Shown here: in pieces, positions 48,101 to 60,100 of the stretch
How positions within the stretch are numbered: the first letter of the stretch is position 1
Layout of the letters: every line of letters starts with the position of its first letter
DNA from: Microvelia longipes
Lineage: Eukaryota > Arthropoda > Insecta > Hemiptera > Veliidae
Length of the DNA: 64,000 nucleotides
NCBI GenBank assembly: GCA_018340805.1
Contig: JACMZG010001913.1
Location: forward strand, 40,158,557-40,222,556
Reading direction: 5' to 3'
Position numbers and translations under genes: made by a program
Notes under the pieces: generated by a model
Seen by the model: the letters and a program-made list of their open reading frames with translations, nothing else
What the model was told of the DNA's origin: nothing
The model's database searches: none

Positions 48101-51100
48101 TCTTTATCTGTGTTAAGTCTTTTTCCAGAATTGTCATGTAACCATATTCCTTAAGCTGGTTAGTACTATACCGTATCCTTTTATCTCTGTGGATTTTATT
48201 CATTTTCTTGATCCGTAGCACTGCATGCAAAGGTCTATGGTCGCTACCTGTATTCAGACTATTTATTACATTAACATCTTCTATAAATTCTTTTTTATCT
48301 GTGATTATGTAATCAATTTGGTTTCTTGTTAAACCATCTGGGCTCATCCATGTCCATCTGTTATCAACATTTTTAGGGAAGAAGGTATTCATGATATACA
48401 TATTAAATCCTGAAGTAAATTCCACAAGCCTTTCTCCTCTTTCATTGCGACTACCTAAGCCATACTCTCCTACACATACTTCATTACCTCGTTCCCTACT
48501 TTAGCATTAAGATCCCTAATATAACGTATATTGGCACTTATCTTCCTCTATTGCTGCTTGTAAGTTAATATAAATTCTTCTATCTCTTCTTCTGAGTCTG
48601 AGTGGTGGGGGCATAGACTGAACAAGTTTGATGCGACCACTGTTTTTCCTAAGTGATTTTAATATTAGTTTTGATACACGTGTTGAGTATGATTTGAATA
48701 ATTTAACTTCATTTTTTAAGGTTTTATTTACTATAAATCCCGTTCCGCCTTGTCCTCCATCTCCGTTATAATAGAAAATTTCACCATTCTCCAACTCTAG
48801 TCCTTCTTCTCCATTCCTTCTCACTTCGGCTAAACCAATCACATCCCAATCTATTTCTCCAGCTCATTCACATTTCAAAAAGTTTTCCTTTGTTTTTAAA
48901 GTTCTACATTATAGGTATAAATATAATTTTTTTGGTATTACTTTATTTTGATTTTTAATTGCTATTGTGGTCCATCTTCACTTTCATTCTCCACTTTCTC
49001 TTCATAATTTTGATCCTTATCTTCTTTATTCTCATTATTTATTTTATTATTATTTTGGTTTTGATTTTTATCTGTATTTCCATTATTTTCGTTTTCAGTA
49101 TTATTATCATTGGTATTGTTTTTTACTTTTTTATTGTTGTTTTTCTGTTTATCTTGTTGAGATGTTGCAGGTAAGGTGATTCTGATCCTAATGATGAATC
49201 ACTGCCTCTTGGTCCTTTCTTACTAAATTCCTTTTCAGCCTCAGCTTGAGTCCACGACTTTCCATTAATTATCAATTTCCCATTCTTTATTATTGCGTGG
49301 TTGCCACATTCCCTTGCTTTCTTCATAAGCGGTACAAGTTTTCTGGTGATTTTTCTTTCTTTTATATCCATATCTTCGTAAATTAAAATATTTTTTCCGC
49401 GCAGTTTGCCTCTAGCTTCTAAAACATCTAATTTAGCTATGTATCTTGTGAAACCTATCTTGACTTTGTTGCTTCCCAATCTTCTTATAAAATCAACATC
49501 TTTTATAGTGATATCTAATTGCATGTATTTCTGGAAGACATTAATTACTTCTCTTTCTAAATCTTTTCTTGAGTTAATACGATCTTCATCTAGCCCTTCT
49601 ATGATTAAATTTTTCATCCTATCCTTTGTTTCAAAATAATTGACTTTTCTTTTCAGTAAGTTCACTTCCTGCGTGACAAGAATGTTTGATTCAATCACCT
49701 CATCAAGTTTCTTATTCAAGTTCTCATGTTTTGAATCAATATTCTGGTTTATTTTGCCATTCTCTTCTTCTAATATTTTTCTAAATGTTTCAACATCCAT
49801 TTTAGATTAAAGCCTTTAGATGATACTATTAGTGATTAGTTCTTAACTTTTTTTTAATTTTTTATTTAAATTACTTTTCCAATTTTGAATTTTGGCACTA
49901 AAATTTAAAATTATTTACTAATTTTTAAAGAAATTAGGTATTATTACTATAGTTATGTTTATTATATTTATGTTTATTATTATTTGCATGAAATTTCAAA
50001 TTATTAATTATGTTTTAATTATTTAAAATTTATTACTATTTAATAAAAATAAAATAAATTATTAATCAAATGTATTATGCTTCTCTATTTTTAACAATTG
50101 ACATATATATTAGGTAGTTTGAAAAATAAAATTATATTTCAGAATTAAATTAAAGATAAACAAATTGTATTAATTAAACATAATTCTCTAATAAAAGTTC
50201 AACAGTTCAATAAGAAAACAAAACAAATGAAATAAAGCTATCTTGTTGAACCAAATTATGTTTAATTTTTACTATTTAGTTTTAAATTTACTCATTAATT
50301 GTTAGAAGAATGTTAAAAATGAGAATTCTAAGTCAAAGAAAAAAATAACACAGTTAATAGAGTGATTTAAGAGTGCTAAATAAAGTTAAGTGACTCACGA
50401 AATTAGGTGACAGTGATATTCTTGTTAAAATTAATAAAAGAAACACTATTTAATGAATTTCAATATTCGGTATGTAAAACTTACACTTAAATTCAAATGT
50501 AACAATATTTTAGCTTAAAATAATAGTTTAAAACACTTTAAAAATTTAAATTATTAGGAGCTGAAATTGACTGTGCAAAACAAGAAATGTTACCAATAAT
50601 CAAGTAAGTTAAAAAAAAAAATTCTTTTACATTAAAAAGTGGAATTGCTCTCCATTTTTTCACTTCATTTCACCACATTTCACAGTGACTTCCCTTTATA
50701 TGTGAAATGTTTTCTTTTAGTTATTTAATAACTGTCCTTTATATTTATAATAAATATTACCTGTTTATCTGTGAAACCCAGCTTAAAAAACTAACTATGA
50801 CTGCTGATGTTATATTTTAAATTGACATCCAACCATAACAGTTATTCTGCTCTAATTCAACTGAGGCAGAATTAATCTCTTCTTAATCAATTATAGCACT
50901 CTCTAATACTTATGATCTTGTTTCAGATTGTCAGAGAAGTATTATGAGAGGATTTGTCGGTCAAAGAAAGGTTTGTTGGTTGAGGATGACCTCAGGGACT
51001 TGGTCCTGTCATTTCCTGTTTCATCTTCAGCCTGTATTTGCAGGGGTTTGGGGAAAAAATTGTTTTCGAAACTCTGATAAAGTTTATTTGTTTGTACTTT

Positions 51101-54100
51101 AATATTGTTTGGGCACTTCTTTAGTTTAGTTGAGATATTTTACCTTTGTGTAAATTATTATGTTGTGATTTATGAATATAAAACAAAGGGGTCATCTAAT
51201 TTAAAGAAGTACCATTATCAGCTTTAAGGGAAGGGGTTTAGCCTTAATGCACTACCACTTGGAGTCTTTTGTACAATCCCTTTGTACATCTAAATTATTT
51301 ATGGAGACCCTTGTAAAAACTGAATCTACAAGTGATTACTATATTAAAACATGAAGTACTAGGGGTCACCCTAGGGTCCCTTGGTTTGGGACTACATCTA
51401 TTGGATTAATTATCACAAAGCACTTTTATTTTTCAGACAACTTTCAATATATTGTTTCACCTGCAACTTCAAACATTTTTGGCATTTATGCTAAGCTTAC
51501 TTTAACTCCTTTTTATAAATTATTTAACACATTAGTTTTTAAAATCCCCTGGAAAATTGATTTACAAGTGATTTAAACAACTAATGAAAAAAATAAAGCT
51601 CCAAAAGAGATTTTTTTACCTTACCTGTAGAGGATTTTTTACCTTCAGATTCCTTTTACACAGATACCCTTCTGATAGAACCTATCCTAGATCCTTTACT
51701 CCTTTTACACTCCATCCACTATTCTTGGAACCTTTGCAGATGATAAGACTATCCTATCCCAGCACCATCTTTCCCTTCTTGAACCCTGGTTGAGGAAATG
51801 GAGGATAAAGATAAACGAACAGAAAAATGTTCATGTNACTTCAGTTTCTTGTAATAAGTGGTTTCTTGTGGGTTGTGTGCAAAACATGAAAATTAAAGCT
51901 GATACAAATTTCTGTAAAACGTGTGTTAAATCATCAAAATTGGATGACTACAACCAAAGTCATTTCTTTCAAAAACATCAAAATATGGTTAATTTATGCA
52001 TTGTTCTTTGATAAAATATTGGCTTTTTGTGGATTTTTTTGGCATAATAACACAATGTCATGACTTTAGTTGTAGTTATCCGGCCGGGGCCATGGAGCGG
52101 CAAAGAGGCTGAAGGAGAGGATCTGTTTGATGTGTATTTTGAAGTTTTTGGTATGACCAAGTTGCGGGTGCTTCAGGTGTTGTGTGCTTGAGTTTTGGGT
52201 GCTTCAGGTGTTGTGTGCTGGAGTTGCGGGTGCTTTAGGTGTTGTGTGCTTGAGTTTTGGGTGCTCAGGTGTTGTGCAGGTGTTGTGTGGTGCTGGAGTT
52301 GGTGGGTGCTTTAGGTTGTGTACTGGAGTTGACCTGACTTTAGGAATGCCTTGATTTGGTCAAACTATTATAAAGAGGGGTAAACAAAAATTGATAGGAG
52401 AGGAAGGCAATCAACCTAGTTTTTATAAAAATTGACTCCAGCTAAAGGTAGCCGATCTGTCTTTAAACCATGTATAATGCAGATATCTGGTTTTTGTTTT
52501 ATGAATTTGGTGTCTGGATAATCAGTTCTAACCCAAGAGAGAACACCATAATCCAATCTTCTTGTGAAGCTGGAATAATATAGTTGTAAAATTAACTATT
52601 GTTAGTCCATTTTTTTGAAAAATTTAAGTTAGTAGAATGTTTAATAATAATAAACTTTATTGTAAATACAGATATAGAACAACATCCATTTACAAACATT
52701 TTATAGTATAACACATGGTTATAATCAGGTGACAGTGCTGAAAACTAATACAAGGGAGCCTATGAGGTTTGTCCTAGATGCTAATTTTGAATAACCTTTG
52801 GAATAATTCAAATAAAAGAATTTTGAATAATCACGAGGATATTTCAAATGAAATAACTTTCGATTGAACTTAATAGTACAAAATTAATGATTGAATCAAA
52901 TAATGTGGAGTATTAACTTTCTTGTTTCAGCACCTAAATCTTACGAAGAGCTCCAAGGACATTTTGAGGGTCGAAGTGACAACGAGATTACAGTCATAGT
53001 GGAACGAATAATTAAGTGTAACCACCCGAAGCTGAGAGAAGAAAATAAAATAAAAATGAATAATTTGTTTGCTTTCCTTATGCAGTACTTGAATGATTTG
53101 AATCATCAGGTAATAAAGTCAATTTATTATTTTTTATCAAGGAGATGTCTATAATGAGTGACTTATAAAAAAATCGGGTACAGGGCACCTTGGTACCGAT
53201 TCCTCACCACTCCGGATTCGCTACGCTCATTCACCTTACTTTAGTCTTGCTTCGCTTGTCCTCAAAATTTCCAAGTCGTTAAATTAATCTTGCAATGTGT
53301 CCTAGGACTCCCTTTGCTCATCCTCTGATATTAAATTAAGTTCTTTTATTCCCCGTGGTCACCCATCCAGGCACTGACTGCACTTGATGTTGCTTAACTT
53401 TTTTGATCCTGCAATAACAGCAGATATGCTTGACGCATTGAAACAAAACTTTTATTTATTTAGTACTTAAAATAAAACATTTATACCAACTTTCAACTCA
53501 ATTGGATTCTTTTGAAAATCGTGTCGCTGCAGCTAGGACAGCGCGGCTCTTTGATCTAATGAAAAGACTTTCTGAAACTGAACTATTTATTACTTAAACA
53601 CTTTAAGTCTATTTGTACGTTACAGGAATTTTCCTCTTCTAGGTCTAAATCACTTCTGACTGATAAATCATTACTTTTTATAATAATGTCATGTCTTGAC
53701 AGTCAATGTGATACAGTAGATATTGAAGTAAATAATAATATAAGATAACAAGTAGGGCATAAATAAATACATAATAGATAGGAATATATAGAAATTTAGA
53801 AATAAGTAGATAGCAAGTAAGCCTAGGATTGCTAACGGAAATAACACTCCAAAACGGAAATGACACTCCAACCCTACGCCAGTGCTTCTGGTGCTTTAAC
53901 AAGAACCTCTATCGCATTCACAGGTCTATCTTTGTCGCTGCCTCCAGCAAATCTCAGCCTTACTGTTCTAACAAGACCATTCTTACACTTGCATATATCA
54001 ACTATCCTAGCAAGAGGCCAGGAATTTCAGGGAAGAGCGTCATCTTTACAAATCACTATGTCCCTACTTCTAAGTTATTCCGAAAGGATGGCCACTTTTG

Positions 54101-57100
54101 TCTTGGATGTAGGGTTTGTAAGTATTCTCTATGTCAGTGACTCCAAACTTTCTTTTAATGCATCCCCCCTCCTAAGAATTTGGATAAGAATAATGTCTTT
54201 TGGTTTTCAGGTAAAATACCATCTTCCAAATATGTTTTGACTTAGTCTCTAAAATTTACACATTAGCCGTTTGAAAACAAATAGCACTAATGAATTTAGA
54301 GTTTGAATTTTGGACATAAAAATAACCAATTATGTAATTACCATAATTACAAGTCATTTTTTTTGTAGTAGATGTACTTAAGCTTGATTTACTTTCATTG
54401 GTTGCAGGATTGCTGGAAAGCATTAGACAGACTTGTTCCGTACCTGTATGATATCATGATGTTCTCTCCATCAAGTATAGCGGAGTGTCTCATAGAAATA
54501 ATTAAGGAAAAACAGAGTGATTATTCTGAGAAGAAGTATAAATATCCTGCTGTTAATACGGTAATTATCTAAGTTTTATGAGCTACGTAGCAAAAAATAG
54601 TTAATAACATGTGTTTATCAATATCATTGATTTCCACTTTTTGAACAAATTACTACGTACACACGGCATGCTAAATCCGCTGATTGTATTTAGTACACTA
54701 GATAAATTAGATATAAGAAGCATGCGGAGGGAATGCAGTCGGATATGCTAGAACTAGGGAGGTGGAATTCTGATCACTCCCCATATATGCTGTATGCACC
54801 TTTAGAGGCAATCATATTTAACCTATAACCTTCTCGAACAAACTATTATTTCTCTTAAATAATACTGTTTTCGCCTGCCGCCTCCGTGGCATGGCCGAGG
54901 TTGTTAGAGCGTTAGTCTTTACACTGACCTTTAAAACCACGGAGGTCTGGGATTCGCATCCCAGGTTACGCTTAGATAAATTATCGCCAACTTTAGAATA
55001 CACTTTGAGCGTAACGGTTGCTACTACCACCCGAGGTAGTTCACGCAGGGGTTATCCTTGATGAGCAGCAAGGCTCTAAACAGGCATTATTATTATTAAT
55101 ACTATTTTCACCAAATAACTTATTAAAGTTATCTAACTTATTAAGATAACTTCCTGGGTTATCTAACCTTCCTATCTAAACAAAATAAATAATAATAATT
55201 TACAATGCATTTACATTTTTTGTTCGATTTATTGTTTGATTCAGTTGTTTTGTAAGAAAATGTGGTTATTTTACGGGATCTAAATTGTTTTAGGCAGAAG
55301 CATTAAATTTTCTGTAAAAAATCAACTTTTTTGTATCTTTCTTTTCAATCAAATTATGAAATTATTACTTAGAGTTTGTGTAAATTGTTATCATTTTCTT
55401 AAAATGCTCTATTTTTTGTAACAAATTACTGGGCCAATTGCAAGTTTTAAATAATTTTTGTTCGAATTAAGTACTTGAATATATCAGCTTTCTGTTGGGA
55501 CTAGTGAATCCAATTTCAGGCGATAAAATAATGCGTAGTTATCTCTACAATTCTTTCTTTTATAAAGATATTACACATTATTAAAACAACAACTATTTGC
55601 TCAAATTCCATGTAATAATTTCATAATTTGAATAAATGGTGAACAACAAGCACTTGAATGTATCACTGATAGTTTATTATGAGTACAAAACAAAAACATA
55701 AGAATGTCTCTAATATTTTGTTTTAGTAATTTAAAATATCATAAATGGTTATAAAATTATTTAATTTTGTTAAAATACATCGATAACTCATGAATTATTG
55801 TTATCACATATGATAAGTTATCACATTGATAAGAGTTATTTCCTGCTAGAACTTTTTACTCTACTTTACTCAGTCTTTAGGTGAAGTAAGAGTGCAGTTT
55901 AGAGTAAGATTCTTTTTGCCTGATTGTTGTATGGTTCAGGGCAGTTTGGAGTAGAATGGAGGACGAGCCTGAATGCAGGTCTTACTCTTGGAGTAACATG
56001 CCGAACAAACCTTGTACCTCACTTTCTTTCGTTTGTAACTAATGAGTTAAATTTTTTGAATGTGGATAATGCTCACCTAAACCAAGCCAAGCCATTTTGA
56101 TGTGCATTAATATAAATATAGTGAATATAAAGAAATAGATGAAGGCCAAGATGAGACTGAGTGAAAATGTTGGAAAGATGTCGTTGGACAGTGGTGGGAG
56201 GCAACATAATAATACAGGTGTGAGTGTAGACATAGGGAAGAATCTGATAAGGGTCCAGGTGAGTTCTGTGAGGTATGGTCACACGTTTTTACTTTTCCTC
56301 AGGTTACTTTATACCGTTTATATATAGGAAAAGTATTGTGTTTGCAATAACATCCGAAACAGGGATGTCACAGGAATTATCTATTTCAGGTGTTTTTAAG
56401 ACCTTCTGAGTAATTTTTACAAAGTTGTCTGTCTATAGGTGTGTGTGTCTGTTATCATCGTAGATTGTTTGGTATAGAGTTGAAACTTTGTACAAAACTC
56501 AGTCTGTTGGTGTAGTTGTGCTATTCGATAAATACTTTTTTTATTACGTCATTAACCCGCAATAATGACTCAGCAAAATTGTTGAAATATCAAAAAGGCA
56601 AAAAAATGTTGCGATCAATTTGAGATTTTGCAGGAATGTTCCCATGTATAAAAATAACACAACATGTGCCAAGTTTCATCTCATCATTAGCATTAGTTCA
56701 ATTTTTTTTAATGACTTGTATATCCCATACCCGATTTTTTATCAATCTAATAATGACATACTCTTGTTTTTTTTTCAGTTTGTTTTTCTCAAATTGGTTC
56801 CTCTGTTATTTCCGGCCAGTGATAAGAGGCACCGCGTTACTTCACCTTCTCTTGTGTTTATCACCCAAATGCTGCAAAACTGTCGAGTGAACAACAGGCG
56901 CTCTATTGCATCAGGACTCTTCCTAGTTTCTTTAATATATGAGGTATTTATTTTCCTTTTACTAATGATCATATAAATATTTTTGTTTTGTTTTTATTTT
57001 ATGTAACTTAATATTTTATTCAAGCTTGCTTTTTTTCTTAATGAATTGTATTTTTATTTTATCTTGTTGGTTCAACTTTGTAAAAATGGTCATATAAAAG

Positions 57101-60100
57101 ATTTTATATTTTTTAATGAATTTAATTATCAGCTTCATATAATTATTTAATTATCTAAGGTTATAGTGAAAAGTAATAAATATATTTAATTTCCAGTATG
57201 TAATGCTGTCAAAGAGGATTTGTCCTCAAGCCCTGAACTACCTGTGTGGGCTCTTACATTTAGCCTCCCCTGCTAGTATAGTATCTAGAGTGGTTCCTCC
57301 CTTCAAACAGGAGCATAGGTTTTTATATCTTCAGCAACCATTCACCAGGTAGGAAAGTTTTCCTTCAAATAATCATTTTATAATATTACTGAGTTTCCTT
57401 TTTTCTAACCTTTAAACAGGTTTGAGTTAATTACTGGTCATTGGCTGAGTGGCTGGAACATTAACATAGACTTATCTTGTGTATGTGAACATACCTTAAA
57501 GGAATCAGAGGACTATGGTATTGTCTTCATAGAAATTAAACAAAATAGTATATTATGTTTCACGACTGTGAAGAACGTCTTTTTTTACTATGGCGACTAT
57601 ATTTACTGTCAAGTAAAGCAAAAATGCAAAAGGAGCGTAGGTAAAAAAGCCATTCCCAGTCGTGTAGCATGTGCTATTTTTTCAGGTATGATATAGAATC
57701 AGAGTAAAGTATAAAACTTTGCCCAGTACACCGCTTTCGATCTACTTGTTGGCCAAGTGTTTAAATATCCATGATTATTTGATAATAACAATAAATAATT
57801 GATAATTAATAACCCACTTTCCAAAAAAATAACAAAACTTGGTTAACAAAAACGTTTGATTATTTATTTGATAAACAAAAGAAGAATGAGGAAGGTTACA
57901 TCATAACGTTGTAGTAAACTACTAGCGCCCACCTAGTGGACATTTTCACCCAAAGACAGTTTCATTATTTTTTACAGTCGCCGTCAGTAAAAAGCTAAGA
58001 AAGTGTAAAAAACGCCTTTCTCATACTTTTTTGAGGATGTAAAGTGCCTAATTTACAGCCACCCAAAAAGAAGATATTTTTTGTGTAGTGTTGGTCATTG
58101 CTTTGAAAAGTTGTTTATAATTTTTAAACGATAAATACTTATTAACCAGAGAATATACTAGGTATAGAATGTCAGAATGTATAAGAGAGCGTGTTAACCA
58201 CCACCAAAATTAATATATATTTTTGATTCAGTGTTACCAATACAATAAAAAATAAAAAGACATTTATCAATAAGTAGATCTATACTTAGAAAACCCGGGA
58301 GATTTGAATTTATTTCCAACAGAGCGTTAGACATAAGGTGGGGATGAACTAGGTGCTGGCATCTAGCAGCAGCTCTGGAACTAACCCTACTGACCATAAC
58401 ATGCTTTCTTCCTAGTTATCTAAGTTAGTATAATGAAGTCAACTTGATGTTCTAAGATTTCTAGAATTTTAGACCTTATTAATGTCCTGAACCTTATTGT
58501 TTATAAAATATGTGTAATGTTATTAATCCACAATAATGAGTTGGCAAAAATTACAAAAGTCACAAAACCTGGTTGAGTTGTCTGATCAGGCTGACATTTT
58601 TATACACTTATACTACTATGAAAGATAAAACAAAGTATGTTACTTTTTTCAATGTAAGTTAAATTTTATTATCAACATTAGTTCTGGCTCTTGTTTTTAA
58701 ACTTGTTTTAAAATTTCCCTCAAGTTTTCATGCTTTTCCTATTTCAATTTAACATTTATCTTTCTACCAACTATGACTGTGTTAGTTTCAATATTATATT
58801 TTTATGTGTTTCTAGTGATATCAGTGCCTGTAAGATGTCAAGTAGTGAGTTATCTAGTAAATCTAGCAAGCTAGATGATGAGTTCAGAGTGATATGTATT
58901 TATACTTGTCTTCAGATAACCAACATGTTTGTGGATCTTTATGAAACCCACCATGCATCCTATCTATTATTTCTTCCTTTTCAACAGTATTTAGCTGATT
59001 TTGAAGTAAGTGAACTTATGCTATATTTATATCAGTAGTGCTCAAAGTGGGTTAGTCACAAAAAAATTAGATGAGATTGTGGAAATGCATGAAAGAATAA
59101 ATTTAAAAAATTATAAAACAAGTAAAAATAGTGGCAGTTTGTACTTATTAATTCATATTAGGCTCTTTTAATAGTTCTAGAGCAGATGTCATTCCGTGAC
59201 ATCTTTTCCGTGGTGATTTTTAATAATTAGAATAAAATGGCTTATAGTTCTATTTCACAATAAAAACAGCGTATTAATCAATAGTAGCTATATATTTCAG
59301 CCAACTCTGTGGCCATCTTCAGGCTTTTAAACATAAATCTTAAAAAATATACAAATCATAATCAACTAAAATTAGAAAAAGGCTAACAAAGAATAAAATT
59401 TTGTAAATAATAAAATTTTAATACATTGTAAGAACAATGAAATTGTAAAGAATAATTTTTTTTGCCTTTTTTATAGTCAGAATGAGTTAATTTCTGTTAA
59501 TGTTTAATAACTTTATTCTTTGTTAGTCTTTTTTAAATTTTGTATAATGTGTGAGTTTTCTAATTTAGTTGATTGTGATGTGTATATTTTTTAAGATTTA
59601 TGTTTAAAAGCCTGATGATGGCCTCAGAGTTAACAGAAATATATAGCTACCATTAAGTGATACGCTGTTTTTGATAGGTAATGAGGTAATCACGGTGGTG
59701 ATTGATAGGTAATGAGCTATAGAATAACATACAATCAGGTGTTTTAGTCCCAGGTGTTACTGAGCCGGTATATGGCGTTATAATTTTAACATGGCTGCCA
59801 CTGCCTTTATCCCTTTAAATGCTTTAACTTCTTACCGCTTTATTTTGGACCTTGGGTCATCAAGTTTGTTGTCTTATCATGTTTTTACTTCATTATGTTC
59901 ATCTCTTGACCTTGTAGTCTTGCACAGTCTAATTTTTATCTCGTAAAAAATGTTCCACCAACGTCCACAATTTTTATCAAAATTGTCCCACATTTGGTTG
60001 CATTAAACAAAACCCATTAAACAAATATCTTTAGGAAAGATTTTGTTGAAGATGAACAAAAATAGGTTTGTAAAATTGGTACAGGAAATTTGGCAAAGAG

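Larger units (their letters stand above)
46080..49840 (-). mobile_element. Decayed non-LTR retrotransposon (LINE) in NOP14 intron 6
   Basis: About 3.75 kb, antisense to NOP14, with five or six broken frames in the order coiled-coil/RNA-binding region, AP-type endonuclease, reverse transcriptase, C-terminal zinc-finger-like/WAGH region. Frameshifts and stops between the frames make it inactive. The clade is uncertain; the single-chain order and the C-terminal CETWAL...WAGHIAR pattern resemble the insect endonuclease-reverse transcriptase group near RTE/jockey. Insertion boundaries and target duplication were not resolved because both flanks are AT-rich. Confidence 0.88.

Noticed and set aside
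49123..49800. A host gene encoding a coiled-coil protein
   Set aside because: Position directly upstream of endonuclease and reverse transcriptase fragments in the same orientation, and its RNA-binding-like motif, identify it as part of the LINE.
50936..50980. Candidate missing NOP14 exon with a good acceptor
   Set aside because: The encoded residues are not acidic and not NOP14-like, and the exit phase does not fit exon 7.
54876..54965. A functional tRNA gene
   Set aside because: A and B boxes are present but the acceptor and anticodon stems do not pair, and a SINE body with (att)n tail follows.
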